The notes below the pieces were generated by a model. The model made no database searches. It was not told the DNA's origin and was given only the letters and a program-made list of their open reading frames with translations. Positions 7,985 through 15,115 of a stretch of 64,000 nucleotides of DNA are shown here, in pieces (within the stretch, counting starts at the first letter, position 1; each line of letters begins with the position of its first letter). Source of the DNA: Actinomadura oligospora ATCC 43269 (GTDB taxonomy: Bacteria > Actinomycetota > Actinomycetes > Streptosporangiales > Streptosporangiaceae); NCBI RefSeq assembly GCF_000518265.1, contig NZ_JADG01000012.1:248001-312000 (forward strand), in the 5' to 3' direction. Made by a program: the position numbers and the translations under genes.

Positions 7985-9112
7985 ATGCGGACGACCATCG
8001 GCACGGTCGAGGACCTGCAAGCCTCGGCCACCCGCGCGACCGGCCTGACCGATTTCGGCGAGGACGACTTCACCGACGGCCTCGGAGCGCTCCTCGCGTC
8101 CTTCCAGGGGGACGAACGGCTGACACCGCTCGGCAGCAAGAGGCAGCGCGTGTTCCTGCGCGGCGCGCTCACCGCCCGCCTGTTCGCCGAGGCCGCGTGG
8201 AAACGGCACCCCGGGTACGCGGGCGTCCCGGTCGAGCGCCCGATCTTCGTCACCGGGCTCCCCCGCACCGGGACGACCGCGCTGCACCGGCTGCTCACCG
8301 CCGATCCCGCCCACCAGGGCCTCGAACTGTGGCTGACCGAGGTCCCGCAGCCGCGCCCGCCGCGCGACACGTGGGCGGACGACCCGGTCTTCCAGGCCGT
8401 CCAGGCGGCGTACGAGCGGCACCACGTCGAACATCCGGAGTTCATGGGCGTCCACTACATGTCGGCGGACATGGTCGAGGAGTGCTGGCAGCTGCTGCGC
8501 CAGTCGATGCGGTCGATCTCGTTCGAGTGCCTCGCGCACCTGCCGTCCTACTCGGCGTGGCTCGCGGGCCAGGACTGGACGCCCGCGTACCGCCGCCACC
8601 GCCGCATGCTCCAGCTGATCGGCCTGAACGACCCCGGACGGCGCTGGGTGCTGAAGAACCCGAGCCACCTGTTCGCGCTGGACGCCCTGTTCGCCGTCTA
8701 CCCGGACGCGCTGGTCGTCCAGACGCACCGCGACCCGCGCACGGCGGTGGCGTCGATGTGCAGCCTCGCCGCGCAGGCGACCGACGGCTGGTCCGAGCTG
8801 TTCCGCGGCGAGGTCATCGGCCGTGACCAGCTCGACCTGTGGGGCCGCGGCCTGGAGGCGTTCCAGGCCGAGCGCCTGCGGCACGCCCCGTCCCGCTTCT
8901 TCGACGTCCGGTACGAGGACTTCGTCCGCGACCCGCTCGGGACGGTCGAGTCGATCTACGCGCACTTCGCCCTGCCCCTGACGGACGACGCGCGCGACGC
9001 GATGAAACGCCTGCACACGGCGTCCGGCGAGGGCCGTGGCCGCCCGTCCCACCGCTACACCCTCGCCGACTTCGGCCTGACCCCGGCCCAGGTCGACGCC
9101 CGCTTCACCTGA
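7985..9112 (+). CDS. Sulfotransferase family protein
   Basis: 375 residues. The PAPS 5'-phosphosulfate-binding loop GLPRTGTT is at residues 91-98, preceded by the beta strand RPIFVT. The 3'-phosphate-binding region is around VVQTHRDPRTAVASM near residues 244-258. Cytosolic, no signal peptide. GGAGATCG precedes the ATG. It is the last gene of the DUF1214-like/SDR operon. The family transfers sulfate to hydroxyl groups of lipids or small molecules, though some actinomycete members have diverged. A hydroxylated or ketonic metabolite made by the SDR is a reasonable but unproven substrate. Confidence 0.88.
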   Translation: MRTTIGTVEDLQASATRATGLTDFGEDDFTDGLGALLASFQGDERLTPLGSKRQRVFLRGALTARLFAEAAWKRHPGYAGVPVERPIFVTGLPRTGTTALHRLLTADPAHQGLELWLTEVPQPRPPRDTWADDPVFQAVQAAYERHHVEHPEFMGVHYMSADMVEECWQLLRQSMRSISFECLAHLPSYSAWLAGQDWTPAYRRHRRMLQLIGLNDPGRRWVLKNPSHLFALDALFAVYPDALVVQTHRDPRTAVASMCSLAAQATDGWSELFRGEVIGRDQLDLWGRGLEAFQAERLRHAPSRFFDVRYEDFVRDPLGTVESIYAHFALPLTDDARDAMKRLHTASGEGRGRPSHRYTLADFGLTPAQVDARFT

Positions 9113-9119
9113 GTCCGAC

Positions 9120-9152
9120 TGACTTCGGCTGACTTCGGCTGACTTCGGCTGA
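9120..9152. repeat. 10-bp tandem repeat after sulfotransferase gene
   Basis: Three perfect copies of TGACTTCGGC (9120-9149) plus a partial fourth follow the sulfotransferase stop by a few bases. Each copy starts with TGA and the 10-bp period shifts frame by one, so the array stops translation in all three forward frames. It may be replication slippage of the gene end (GCCGACTTCGGC occurs at 9066) or a translation backstop. Confidence 0.7.
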
Positions 9153-9248
9153 ATCATCCGTGAGGAGGATCCGCGGTCGTACGAATGGCCGCGCGAACGG
9201 CCCGTCCGTGGGAGGCGCCCCCTCCCCGCGCGCACGAGGCTGAGCACC

Positions 9249-9680
9249 ATGACGACGACCAACATCCCGCGGCCACGCGGCCGGTGGGCTCGTGGCCCCC
9301 ATCGGTCGCCCGACCGGATCCTCTCCGCGGTGCTCGCGGTGGGCGCCGCCGTCCTGCTGGTGTGGACGGTCGGCATGGCCTTCTCGATCCCGCCCGCCGA
9401 ACCCCGGACCGTGAACTGGGCGCTGCTGTGGTGCGGCTTCGACGCGATCGAGATCGCGGTGATGGCGTCCGCCGCGTGGCTCGTCCGCCGCCGCGACGCC
9501 CTCGCCCCGATGGCGCTGTCCGCCCTGGCCACGCTCATGGTCGCGGACGCCTGGTTCGACGTCATGACGGCCCGCTCGGGCTACCTCCCGGCGGCGGTCT
9601 CGATGGCCGCGTTCCTGGAACTGCCCCTGGCCGTCGTCCTGGTCACCGCCGCCGTCCGCCTCACCCGCCGCCGCGGCTGA
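9249..9680 (+). CDS. Small four-helix membrane protein, unknown function
   Basis: 143 residues. After a basic N-terminus (PRPRGRWARGPHR) four hydrophobic helices follow at about residues 25-47, 57-77, 84-104 and 113-135, with short polar loops. It ends in RLTRRRG, consistent with cytoplasmic termini. I do not recognise the family. It follows the sulfotransferase operon after a 136-bp gap containing the 10-bp repeat, so it is probably a separate unit. Short actinomycete membrane proteins of this kind are common beside redox genes. Confidence 0.7.
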   Translation: MTTTNIPRPRGRWARGPHRSPDRILSAVLAVGAAVLLVWTVGMAFSIPPAEPRTVNWALLWCGFDAIEIAVMASAAWLVRRRDALAPMALSALATLMVADAWFDVMTARSGYLPAAVSMAAFLELPLAVVLVTAAVRLTRRRG

Positions 9681-9687
9681 ACCAAAA

Positions 9688-9723
9688 GCGGCACTTACCG
9701 GCCATTCCTGGCCAAAATGCCGC
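9688..9723. promoter_or_regulatory. Nested inverted repeat upstream of FAD oxidase
   Basis: Outer arms GCGGCA/TGCCGC and inner arms GGCCA/TGGCC share one centre. The element lies 7 bp after the membrane-protein stop and 70 bp before the FAD oxidase start. It could be a terminator-like hairpin for the former or an operator for the latter; the two-tier symmetry is unusual for a simple terminator. Confidence 0.45.
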
Positions 9724-9792
9724 AGCCTAGAATTCGTCCTGTGACACTCACCCCGCGGCTTCCGGCACCTGCCGAAGGGAGAACCACGGGCC

Positions 9793-11136
9793 ATGTCATC
9801 CTCGAACCCGTCCATCGACACCTTCGCCGACCTGCTGCGTGAACGCCTTCCGGACGACGCCGTGATCACCGAGCCTTCGGCGATCAGCAAGGCGGTCCGG
9901 CTCTGGAACGCGCAGGTGACCGCACGTCCCGCGGTGGTGGCCCGGTGCCGCACGGCGGACGACGTCCAGGCCGTGGTGCGCGCCGCCCGCTCGGCCGGTG
10001 TGCCGCTGTCGGTGCGGGGCGGCGGCCACGACTGGGCCGGGAGCGCCATCTCCGACGGCGGCCTGCTGGTGGACCTGAGCGGCATGCGTCAGGTCGCCAT
10101 CGAGGGCGACGAGGCCCGGGTCGCGGGCGGCGCGACCGTCAGCGACGTCCTGGACGCCGCCCGGCCGCACGGCCTCGCGGCGGCGGTCGGCACCGTCGGA
10201 TCGGTCGGCTTCGCCGGGCTCACGCTGGGCGGCGGCTACGGAACCCTGATCGGCGTGGTCGGGCTCGGCGTCGACAACATGCTGTCGGCCGAGGTGGTCC
10301 TGGCCGACGGCCGGATCGTGACGGCCGACCCGCGCCACGAGGCCGACCTGTTCTGGGCCCTGCGGGGCGGCGGCGGCAACTTCGGGATCGTGACCGAGCT
10401 GCGCACCCGCCTGCACCCGTTCGCCGAGGTCACCACGGGCATGCTCGCGTTCCCCTGGGACCAGGCCCGTCCGGTGCTGCGCGCCTGGCGGACGCTGATG
10501 GCGACGGCCGACGACGCGCTCGACGTGATGTTCGGCGCGATGTCCACCCCGGACGGCAGGATCATCTTCACCCTCCCGACCTGGGCCGGGGACCCCGGCC
10601 AGGCCGCCGGGCAGATCGACCGGGTCCGGGCGTTCGGCGACCCGGTGCTCGACGACGTGGACCGGCGGGCGCTGGCCGACGCCGTGCACGGCCTGGACGA
10701 GGCGTTCCCGCACGGCGGCGACTACCACCTCGGCGCGCGGATGATGCCGGGCCTGACCGACGACGCCATCGAGGCCTTCGTCCAGGCGGGCGAGGCGATG
10801 CCCGGCACCTGCGCGTTGAACGTCCACCACGCGCACGGCGCGGCGACCCGCGTGAAGGCCGCCGACACCGCCTACCCGCACCGCGACGAGCACCTCGTCG
10901 TGGAGATCATCGCGTCCTGGGCGGGCGGTGACGGCGCCGCCGAGTCGGCCTGGGTCCACGACACCGAGAACCGGCTCGAGCCGCACGCCCTGCCCGGCGG
11001 CTGGGCCAACCTCATGGCCCGCGACGACCCGCACGCCCCGGACGCCTACGCCGCCAACACCGGCCGCCTACTGGAGATCAAGGCGCACTACGACCCCGAC
11101 GGAGTCTTCACCGCGACGCCGCTGCCCAAGCGCTGA
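9793..11136 (+). CDS. FAD-binding oxidoreductase, berberine-bridge-enzyme type
   Basis: 447 residues. The PCMH-type FAD domain covers roughly 30-210 with the motif RGGGHDWAG, whose H79 is the expected site of covalent FAD attachment. The second attachment Cys of bicovalent family members is absent (the loop reads AAVGTVGSVGFAGLTLGGGYG). The C-terminal BBE segment is recognisable in the last 25 residues (NTGRLLEIKAHYDPDGVF), with the Tyr/Pro-Asp pattern typical of it. No signal peptide. Such enzymes oxidise sugars, alkaloids or polyketides using O2. It is monocistronic and ends in a hairpin shared with the convergent acyl-CoA dehydrogenase gene. Confidence 0.88.
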   Translation: MSSSNPSIDTFADLLRERLPDDAVITEPSAISKAVRLWNAQVTARPAVVARCRTADDVQAVVRAARSAGVPLSVRGGGHDWAGSAISDGGLLVDLSGMRQVAIEGDEARVAGGATVSDVLDAARPHGLAAAVGTVGSVGFAGLTLGGGYGTLIGVVGLGVDNMLSAEVVLADGRIVTADPRHEADLFWALRGGGGNFGIVTELRTRLHPFAEVTTGMLAFPWDQARPVLRAWRTLMATADDALDVMFGAMSTPDGRIIFTLPTWAGDPGQAAGQIDRVRAFGDPVLDDVDRRALADAVHGLDEAFPHGGDYHLGARMMPGLTDDAIEAFVQAGEAMPGTCALNVHHAHGAATRVKAADTAYPHRDEHLVVEIIASWAGGDGAAESAWVHDTENRLEPHALPGGWANLMARDDPHAPDAYAANTGRLLEIKAHYDPDGVFTATPLPKR

Positions 11137-11160
11137 GCGGACGCGCGGAGGGCCGCTCAG
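11133..11160. terminator. Bidirectional terminator built from two stop codons
   Basis: CTGAGCGG (11133-11140) and CCGCTCAG (11153-11160) form a perfect 8-bp stem with a 12-nt loop. The arms include the stop codon of the FAD oxidase (TGA 11134-11136) and that of the convergent acyl-CoA dehydrogenase (minus-strand TGA, 11157-11159), so both genes end inside the stem. Confidence 0.6.
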
Positions 11161-12299
11161 ATGCCGAGGCCGCGGCCGATGATCTCCTTCATGATCTCGG
11201 TGGTGCCGCCGAAGATGGTCTGGATGCGGACGTCCTGGTAGGCCTTGGCGATGGGGTACTCGCTCATGTAGCCGTAGCCGCCGTGGAGCTGGAGGCAGCG
11301 GTCGACGACGGTCTTGAGCATCTCGGTCGTCCAGTACTTGGCCATGGACGCCTCCTCGGCGTCCAGCTCGCCGCGGACCTCCTTGGTGATGCACTGGTCG
11401 AGGAAGGCGCGGCTGACGGTGATCTCGGTCTTCATCTCGGCGAGCGTGAAGCGGTTGTGCTGGAACCTGCCGATCGGACGGCCGAACGCCTCGCGGTTCT
11501 TGCAGTACTCCAGGGTCATGTCGAAGGCGGCCTGGGCCCCCGCGACGGCGGAGACGGCGATGCAGAGGCGCTCGCGGGCCAGGTTCTGCATGAGGTAGAC
11601 GAAGCCCATGCCCTCCTCGCCGAGGAGGTTCGCCTTCGGCACGCGGACGTCCTCGAAGAACAGCTCGGCGGTGTCCTGGGCGTGCATGCCGATCTTGTCG
11701 AGGTTGCGTCCGCGTCCGAAGCCGTCCATGCCGCGCTCGACCATCAGCAGGGAAACGCCGTGCGCCCCGGCGGACGGGTCGGTCTTCGCCGCGACGATCA
11801 CCAGGTCGGACAGGATGCCGTTGGTGATGAAGGTCTTCTGCCCGTTCAGGACGTAGTCGTCACCGTCCCGGACGGCGGTGGTCCTCATGCCCTGGAGGTC
11901 GGATCCGGCGGCGGGCTCGGTCATCGCGATGGCCGTGATCAGCTCGCCGGAGCAGTAGCCGGGCAGCCAGCGCGCCTTCTGCTCGTCGTTCAGCAGCTGC
12001 ACCAGGTAGCCGCCGACGACGTCGTTGTGCACCGCGAAGCCCGGCCCGGACGCGCCCGCGCGCGCCAGCTCCTCGTTGAGGACGGCGTAGTAGCGGTAGT
12101 CGGACTCGCCCCCGCCGCCGTACTCCTCGGGCATCTCGATGCCGAGCAGGCCCTGCCGTCCGGCGGCGCGCCACACGTCCCGGGAGACGATCTCGTCCTT
12201 CTCCCACTGGGCGTGGTGCGGCTCGATCTCCTTCGCGATGAAGGACCGCACCATGTCCCGGAAGGACTCGTGCTCCTCGGTGAAGACGTCGCGTGCCAT
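11157..12299 (-). CDS. Acyl-CoA dehydrogenase
   Basis: 380 residues, the usual ACAD length. The N-terminal helical domain begins TEEHESFRDMVRSF. The FAD-contact motif ITAIAMTEPAAGSDL and the middle beta domain follow. The C-terminal helical domain ends in LQLHGGYGYMSEYPIAK, where E347 matches the catalytic base position of short/medium-chain enzymes. It oxidises an acyl-CoA to the trans-2-enoyl-CoA and passes electrons to ETF. The gene is alone on its strand; its leader carries three 16-bp tandem repeats (12316-12363) that look regulatory. Confidence 0.95.
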   Translation of the reverse strand: MARDVFTEEHESFRDMVRSFIAKEIEPHHAQWEKDEIVSRDVWRAAGRQGLLGIEMPEEYGGGGESDYRYYAVLNEELARAGASGPGFAVHNDVVGGYLVQLLNDEQKARWLPGYCSGELITAIAMTEPAAGSDLQGMRTTAVRDGDDYVLNGQKTFITNGILSDLVIVAAKTDPSAGAHGVSLLMVERGMDGFGRGRNLDKIGMHAQDTAELFFEDVRVPKANLLGEEGMGFVYLMQNLARERLCIAVSAVAGAQAAFDMTLEYCKNREAFGRPIGRFQHNRFTLAEMKTEITVSRAFLDQCITKEVRGELDAEEASMAKYWTTEMLKTVVDRCLQLHGGYGYMSEYPIAKAYQDVRIQTIFGGTTEIMKEIIGRGLGI

Positions 12300-12315
12300 G
12301 CGCCGGGGCTCCTCG

Positions 12316-12363
12316 CGTGTGAGTGCGTTGCCGTGTCAGTGCGTCGCCGTGTAAGTGCGTACT
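12316..12363. repeat. Three 16-bp tandem repeats upstream of acyl-CoA dehydrogenase
   Basis: Units CGTGTNAGTGCGTNNC at 12316, 12332 and 12348 share the core CGTGT-AGTGCGT. They begin 16 bp upstream of the start codon of the minus-strand dehydrogenase gene. Repeats of this kind can bind a regulator cooperatively or arise by slippage; their place in the promoter/leader favours a role in control. Confidence 0.6.
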
Positions 12364-12430
12364 GACCTCGCCCTCAATGTAGCGCAGCGCCCGCTCGTCC
12401 TCCCAGGCAGTGCGCCTGTGACGTACGCCA

Positions 12431-12465
12431 AAGGCCCGCCCCCCGGTTCCGGGGTGACGGGCCTT
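12431..12465 (-). terminator. Intrinsic terminator after dapC
   Basis: AAGGCCCG and CGGGCCTT form the base of a hairpin whose inner CCCCGG/CCGGGG arms extend the stem. It lies immediately downstream of the dapC stop on the minus strand and the transcript continues into CCTTTGG. The A/T ends on both sides could let it work in both directions. Confidence 0.75.
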
Positions 12466-12473
12466 GGGGACGT

Positions 12474-13559
12474 TCAGAGGCGGGCGGCGGCGGCCTCGAC
12501 GCGCTCGTCGGTGGCGGTGAAGGCGATCCGGACGTGGTTCGCGCCCGCCCGGCCGTAGAAGTCGCCGGGACCGACCAGGACGCCGAGGTCGGCGAGATGG
12601 GCGACGGTGTCCCAGCACGACTCGTCCCGGGTCGCCCACAGGTACAGGGACGCCTCGGAGTGGTCGATGCGGAAGCCGTGCCGCTCGAACGCCGCGCGCA
12701 GGGCCGTCCGGCGGCGGGCGTAGCGGGCGTGCTGCTCGCGGGCGTGCTCGTCGTCGTCGAACGCGGCGCGCATCGCGGCCTGGACGGGCGCCGGGACGAT
12801 CATCCCCGCGTGCTTGCGGACCTCCAGCAGCCGCCGGACCAGGTCGAGGTCGCCGCTGACGAACCCGGCGCGGTACCCGGCCATGTTGGACCGCTTGGAC
12901 AGCGAGTTCACCACGAGCAGGCCCTTGTGGGAGCCCTCGCAGACGTCCGGGTGGAGGATCGAGACGGGCGGCCTCTCCTCGTCCCAGCCGAACTCGACGT
13001 AGCACTCGTCGCTCGCCACGACCGCGCCGCGCTCGCGCGCCCACGCGACGACCTTGCGCAGGTGGTCGACGGGCAGCACCTTGCCGGTCGGGTTGGACGG
13101 CGAGTTCACCCAGACCAGTTTGGGCGTCTCCGGGCCGAGCGCCAGCAGCGAGTCGGAGGCGACGGACTCCGCGCCCGCCAGGCGCGCGCCGACGTCGTAG
13201 GTCGGGTACGCGAGCGCCGGGAAGGCGACCTTGTCGCCGGGGCCGAGGCCGAGCAGCGTCGGCAGCCAGGCGACGAGCTCCTTGGTGCCGACGACCGGCA
13301 GGACGGCGTCGGGGTTGGCGTCCAGGACGCCGAGGCGGCGGCGCATCCAGCGCGCGACGGACTCGCGCAGCACCGGCGTCCCGTACGTCTGCGGGTAGCC
13401 GGGCGCGTCGGCCGCGGCGCGCAGCGCCTCACGGACCGGTTCGGGGGTGGGGTCGACCGGCGTGCCGACCGAGAGGTCCACGATCCCGTCCGGGTGCGCG
13501 GCGGCGCGCTCCTTGAACGGCGTCAGCCGATCCCACGGGAACTCCGGCAGCGGGAGCAA
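12474..13559 (-). CDS. dapC: Succinyldiaminopimelate aminotransferase DapC
   Basis: 361 residues, class I/II PLP aminotransferase. The substrate-binding segment starts MLPLPEFPWDRLTP. SPSNPTGK is at 153-160 and the PLP Lys is K222 in NSLSKRSNMAGYR. It converts N-succinyl-2-amino-6-ketopimelate with glutamate to N-succinyl-LL-diaminopimelate, in lysine and peptidoglycan precursor synthesis. Some actinomycete homologues also transaminate prephenate. The pairing with a 7Fe ferredoxin gene just upstream on the same strand is a conserved actinobacterial arrangement and supports the name. A terminator hairpin between the two reduces but may not abolish read-through. Confidence 0.85.
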   Translation of the reverse strand: MLPLPEFPWDRLTPFKERAAAHPDGIVDLSVGTPVDPTPEPVREALRAAADAPGYPQTYGTPVLRESVARWMRRRLGVLDANPDAVLPVVGTKELVAWLPTLLGLGPGDKVAFPALAYPTYDVGARLAGAESVASDSLLALGPETPKLVWVNSPSNPTGKVLPVDHLRKVVAWARERGAVVASDECYVEFGWDEERPPVSILHPDVCEGSHKGLLVVNSLSKRSNMAGYRAGFVSGDLDLVRRLLEVRKHAGMIVPAPVQAAMRAAFDDDEHAREQHARYARRRTALRAAFERHGFRIDHSEASLYLWATRDESCWDTVAHLADLGVLVGPGDFYGRAGANHVRIAFTATDERVEAAAARL

Positions 13560-13593
13560 AACCCACCCCTCCTGTCACACGAGTAAGTGAAAA

Positions 13594-13623
13594 GGGCCGC
13601 GACCTCGTGCGAGGCCACGGCCC
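13594..13623 (-). terminator. Intrinsic terminator between fdxA and dapC
   Basis: GGGCCG/CGGCCC outer arms and CCTCG/CGAGG inner arms form a hairpin followed on the minus strand by CTTTTC. It is a textbook U-tailed terminator 39 bp after the fdxA stop and 35 bp before the dapC start, so dapC needs read-through or its own promoter. Confidence 0.75.
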
Positions 13624-13661
13624 GACGGCTCAAATCCGACCGGGGGGCATCCCGGCCGCCG

Positions 13662-13988
13662 TCACTCCTCCGTCGACTGCGGAGGAAGCGCGGCGACGAT
13701 CGGGTGGTCCTTGGTGATCTTGCCGACCTTCGAGGCGCCGCCAGGCGAGCCGAGGTCGTCGAAGAACTCCACGTTCACCTTGTAGAAGTCCTTCCACTGC
13801 TCAGGGGTGTCATCCTCGTAGTAGATGGCCTCCACCGGGCAGACCGGCTCGCAGGCGCCGCAGTCAACGCACTCGTCGGGGTGGATGTAGAGCATCCGCT
13901 GGCCCTCGTAGATGCAGTCGACCGGGCACTCCTCGATGCATGCCTTGTCGAGCAGGTCCACGCAGGGCTGCGCAATGACGTAGGTCAC
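13662..13988 (-). CDS. fdxA: 7Fe ferredoxin FdxA
   Basis: 108 residues from a GTG start at 13988 (VTYVIAQPC). GAGAGGAG lies 8 nt upstream, and the usual N-terminus of the family starts here. Cys9, 17, 21, 25, 40, 43, 46 and 50 match the 7Fe pattern: C9/C17/C50 for the 3Fe-4S cluster and C21/C40/C43/C46 for the 4Fe-4S cluster (CVDCGACEPVCP), with C25 expected not to bind iron. The C-terminal 50 residues (EQWKDFYKVN...) form the long tail typical of actinobacterial FdxA. It is a cytosolic electron carrier and could serve P450s such as the one at 1922. Divergent from the SH3-like gene. Confidence 0.92.
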   Translation of the reverse strand: MTYVIAQPCVDLLDKACIEECPVDCIYEGQRMLYIHPDECVDCGACEPVCPVEAIYYEDDTPEQWKDFYKVNVEFFDDLGSPGGASKVGKITKDHPIVAALPPQSTEE

Positions 13989-14099
13989 GTGAGTGACTCC
14001 TCTCGGGTTACCGGCCCCGCCGCACGTCACGGCTCACCGCAAGCTCGCTGTGAATAGTATGGCCATCACCGCACGGTCGATTCGACATGGGGGTCGCAC

Positions 14100-14354
14100 A
14101 TGCCAGGGCGTATCGGCGCGCGTCTGGTGGTCTCGGTCACACAGGCCGACGTCGGCCAGCGGGTGTCGCTGCGCCGCCGTCTGCCAACGGGAGAGTACAG
14201 CGACGTGGTCGGGGTGCTCGAATCCTGGTCCGGCGGTGTGCTGAAGGTGCGCCGCCGGGGCGGCGAGCTGGTGGACGTCCCCGAGGGGATCGTCGTCGCG
14301 GGCAAGGTCGTCCCGCCCACCCCGCCGCCCAAGCGCCGTCCCCGCGCCGAGTAG
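14100..14354 (+). CDS. Small SH3-like protein related to N-terminal domain of Rv0428c-type GNATs
   Basis: 84 residues: GARLVVSVTQADVGQRVSLRRRL..., then DVVGVLESWSGGVLKVRRR and DVPEGIVVAGKVVPP, ending in a basic PKRRPR tail. The pattern (R/V-rich strand, DVVGxL.SW..GVL.VR, VP...VVAGK.VP) matches the SH3-like module that precedes the acetyltransferase domain in Rv0428c-type actinobacterial GNAT proteins. Here it stands alone: a stop follows and the next gene starts 109 bp later in another context. It is probably cytosolic; a role in binding nucleic acid or protein is inference. The assignment rests on remembered sequence pattern. Confidence 0.65.
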   Translation: MPGRIGARLVVSVTQADVGQRVSLRRRLPTGEYSDVVGVLESWSGGVLKVRRRGGELVDVPEGIVVAGKVVPPTPPPKRRPRAE

Positions 14355-14463
14355 CCCACCCAAGCCCCTGACCTGGGCAAAGGTTCGGTGAAGATCGCGG
14401 CCGTCCCACCGGTTCGGTGATCGGGGCGGGCACGCCTCCGGAGGGTGTCTCCGGGGGGACCAT

Positions 14464-15087
14464 ATGGAAGCTGTGCTCGCGGCCGAGGGGCTCGGCGCGC
14501 GGACGCGCCGGGGCCCGGTCTTCTCCGGGGTGACGGTCAGGGCCGGGCCGGGCGAGGTGGTCGCGGTCTGCGGCCCCGGCGGCAGCGGACGGACGTCCCT
14601 GCTGCTCACGCTGGCCGGACGCATGCGTCCGGCGGAGGGCGCGCTGGTGGTCGCGGGCACCTCGGACGCCGCCCGGATCCGCGACCGGGTCGTGGTCGCG
14701 CGGGCGACCGGGGCGGCCGAGCCGGAGCCCGAGCTGCGCGTCGGCCAGCTCGTCACGGAACGCCTGCTCAGCCTGCGTGCGGACGATCCCGACTTCGACG
14801 CGGCCGGTGACCTGGTGGGGCTGCGGGCGGACGACCAGGAGCTCGTCAGGGACCTGCCGGACGCCCAGGTCACACGGCTCGCGCTCGCCCTCGCACTTCT
14901 GGAGAAGGCGCCGGTGATCGTCCTGGACGACCTGGACCGGGGCGCGGACACGGCCGGGCAGGTCGCGCTGTGGTCGGCGGCGCGGCGGGCGGCCCGAACC
15001 GGGCCCGCGGTCGTCGCGACGGCCGTCGAGCCGTCCCCGGCGCACGGCCTCGCCGACGTGTTCACCCACCTCAGAGGCGGTTCCTGA
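14464..15087 (+). CDS. Degenerate ABC ATPase-like protein partnered with YhgE/Pip protein
   Basis: 207 residues. Walker A is GPGGSGRTS at about residues 38-46 and Walker B-like VIVLDDLD near 155-162. Three standard features are missing or altered. The signature reads LPDAQ instead of LSGGQ, the catalytic Glu after Walker B is Asp, and no switch His follows (VVATAVEP). It may bind ATP but hydrolyse it weakly or not at all. The membrane protein gene starts 28 bp downstream, so they are almost certainly co-transcribed and probably form one complex. Confidence 0.75.
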   Translation: MEAVLAAEGLGARTRRGPVFSGVTVRAGPGEVVAVCGPGGSGRTSLLLTLAGRMRPAEGALVVAGTSDAARIRDRVVVARATGAAEPEPELRVGQLVTERLLSLRADDPDFDAAGDLVGLRADDQELVRDLPDAQVTRLALALALLEKAPVIVLDDLDRGADTAGQVALWSAARRAARTGPAVVATAVEPSPAHGLADVFTHLRGGS

Positions 15088-15115
15088 TGCGCGCGGACGA
15101 CTCTGGGGGTGGTGC

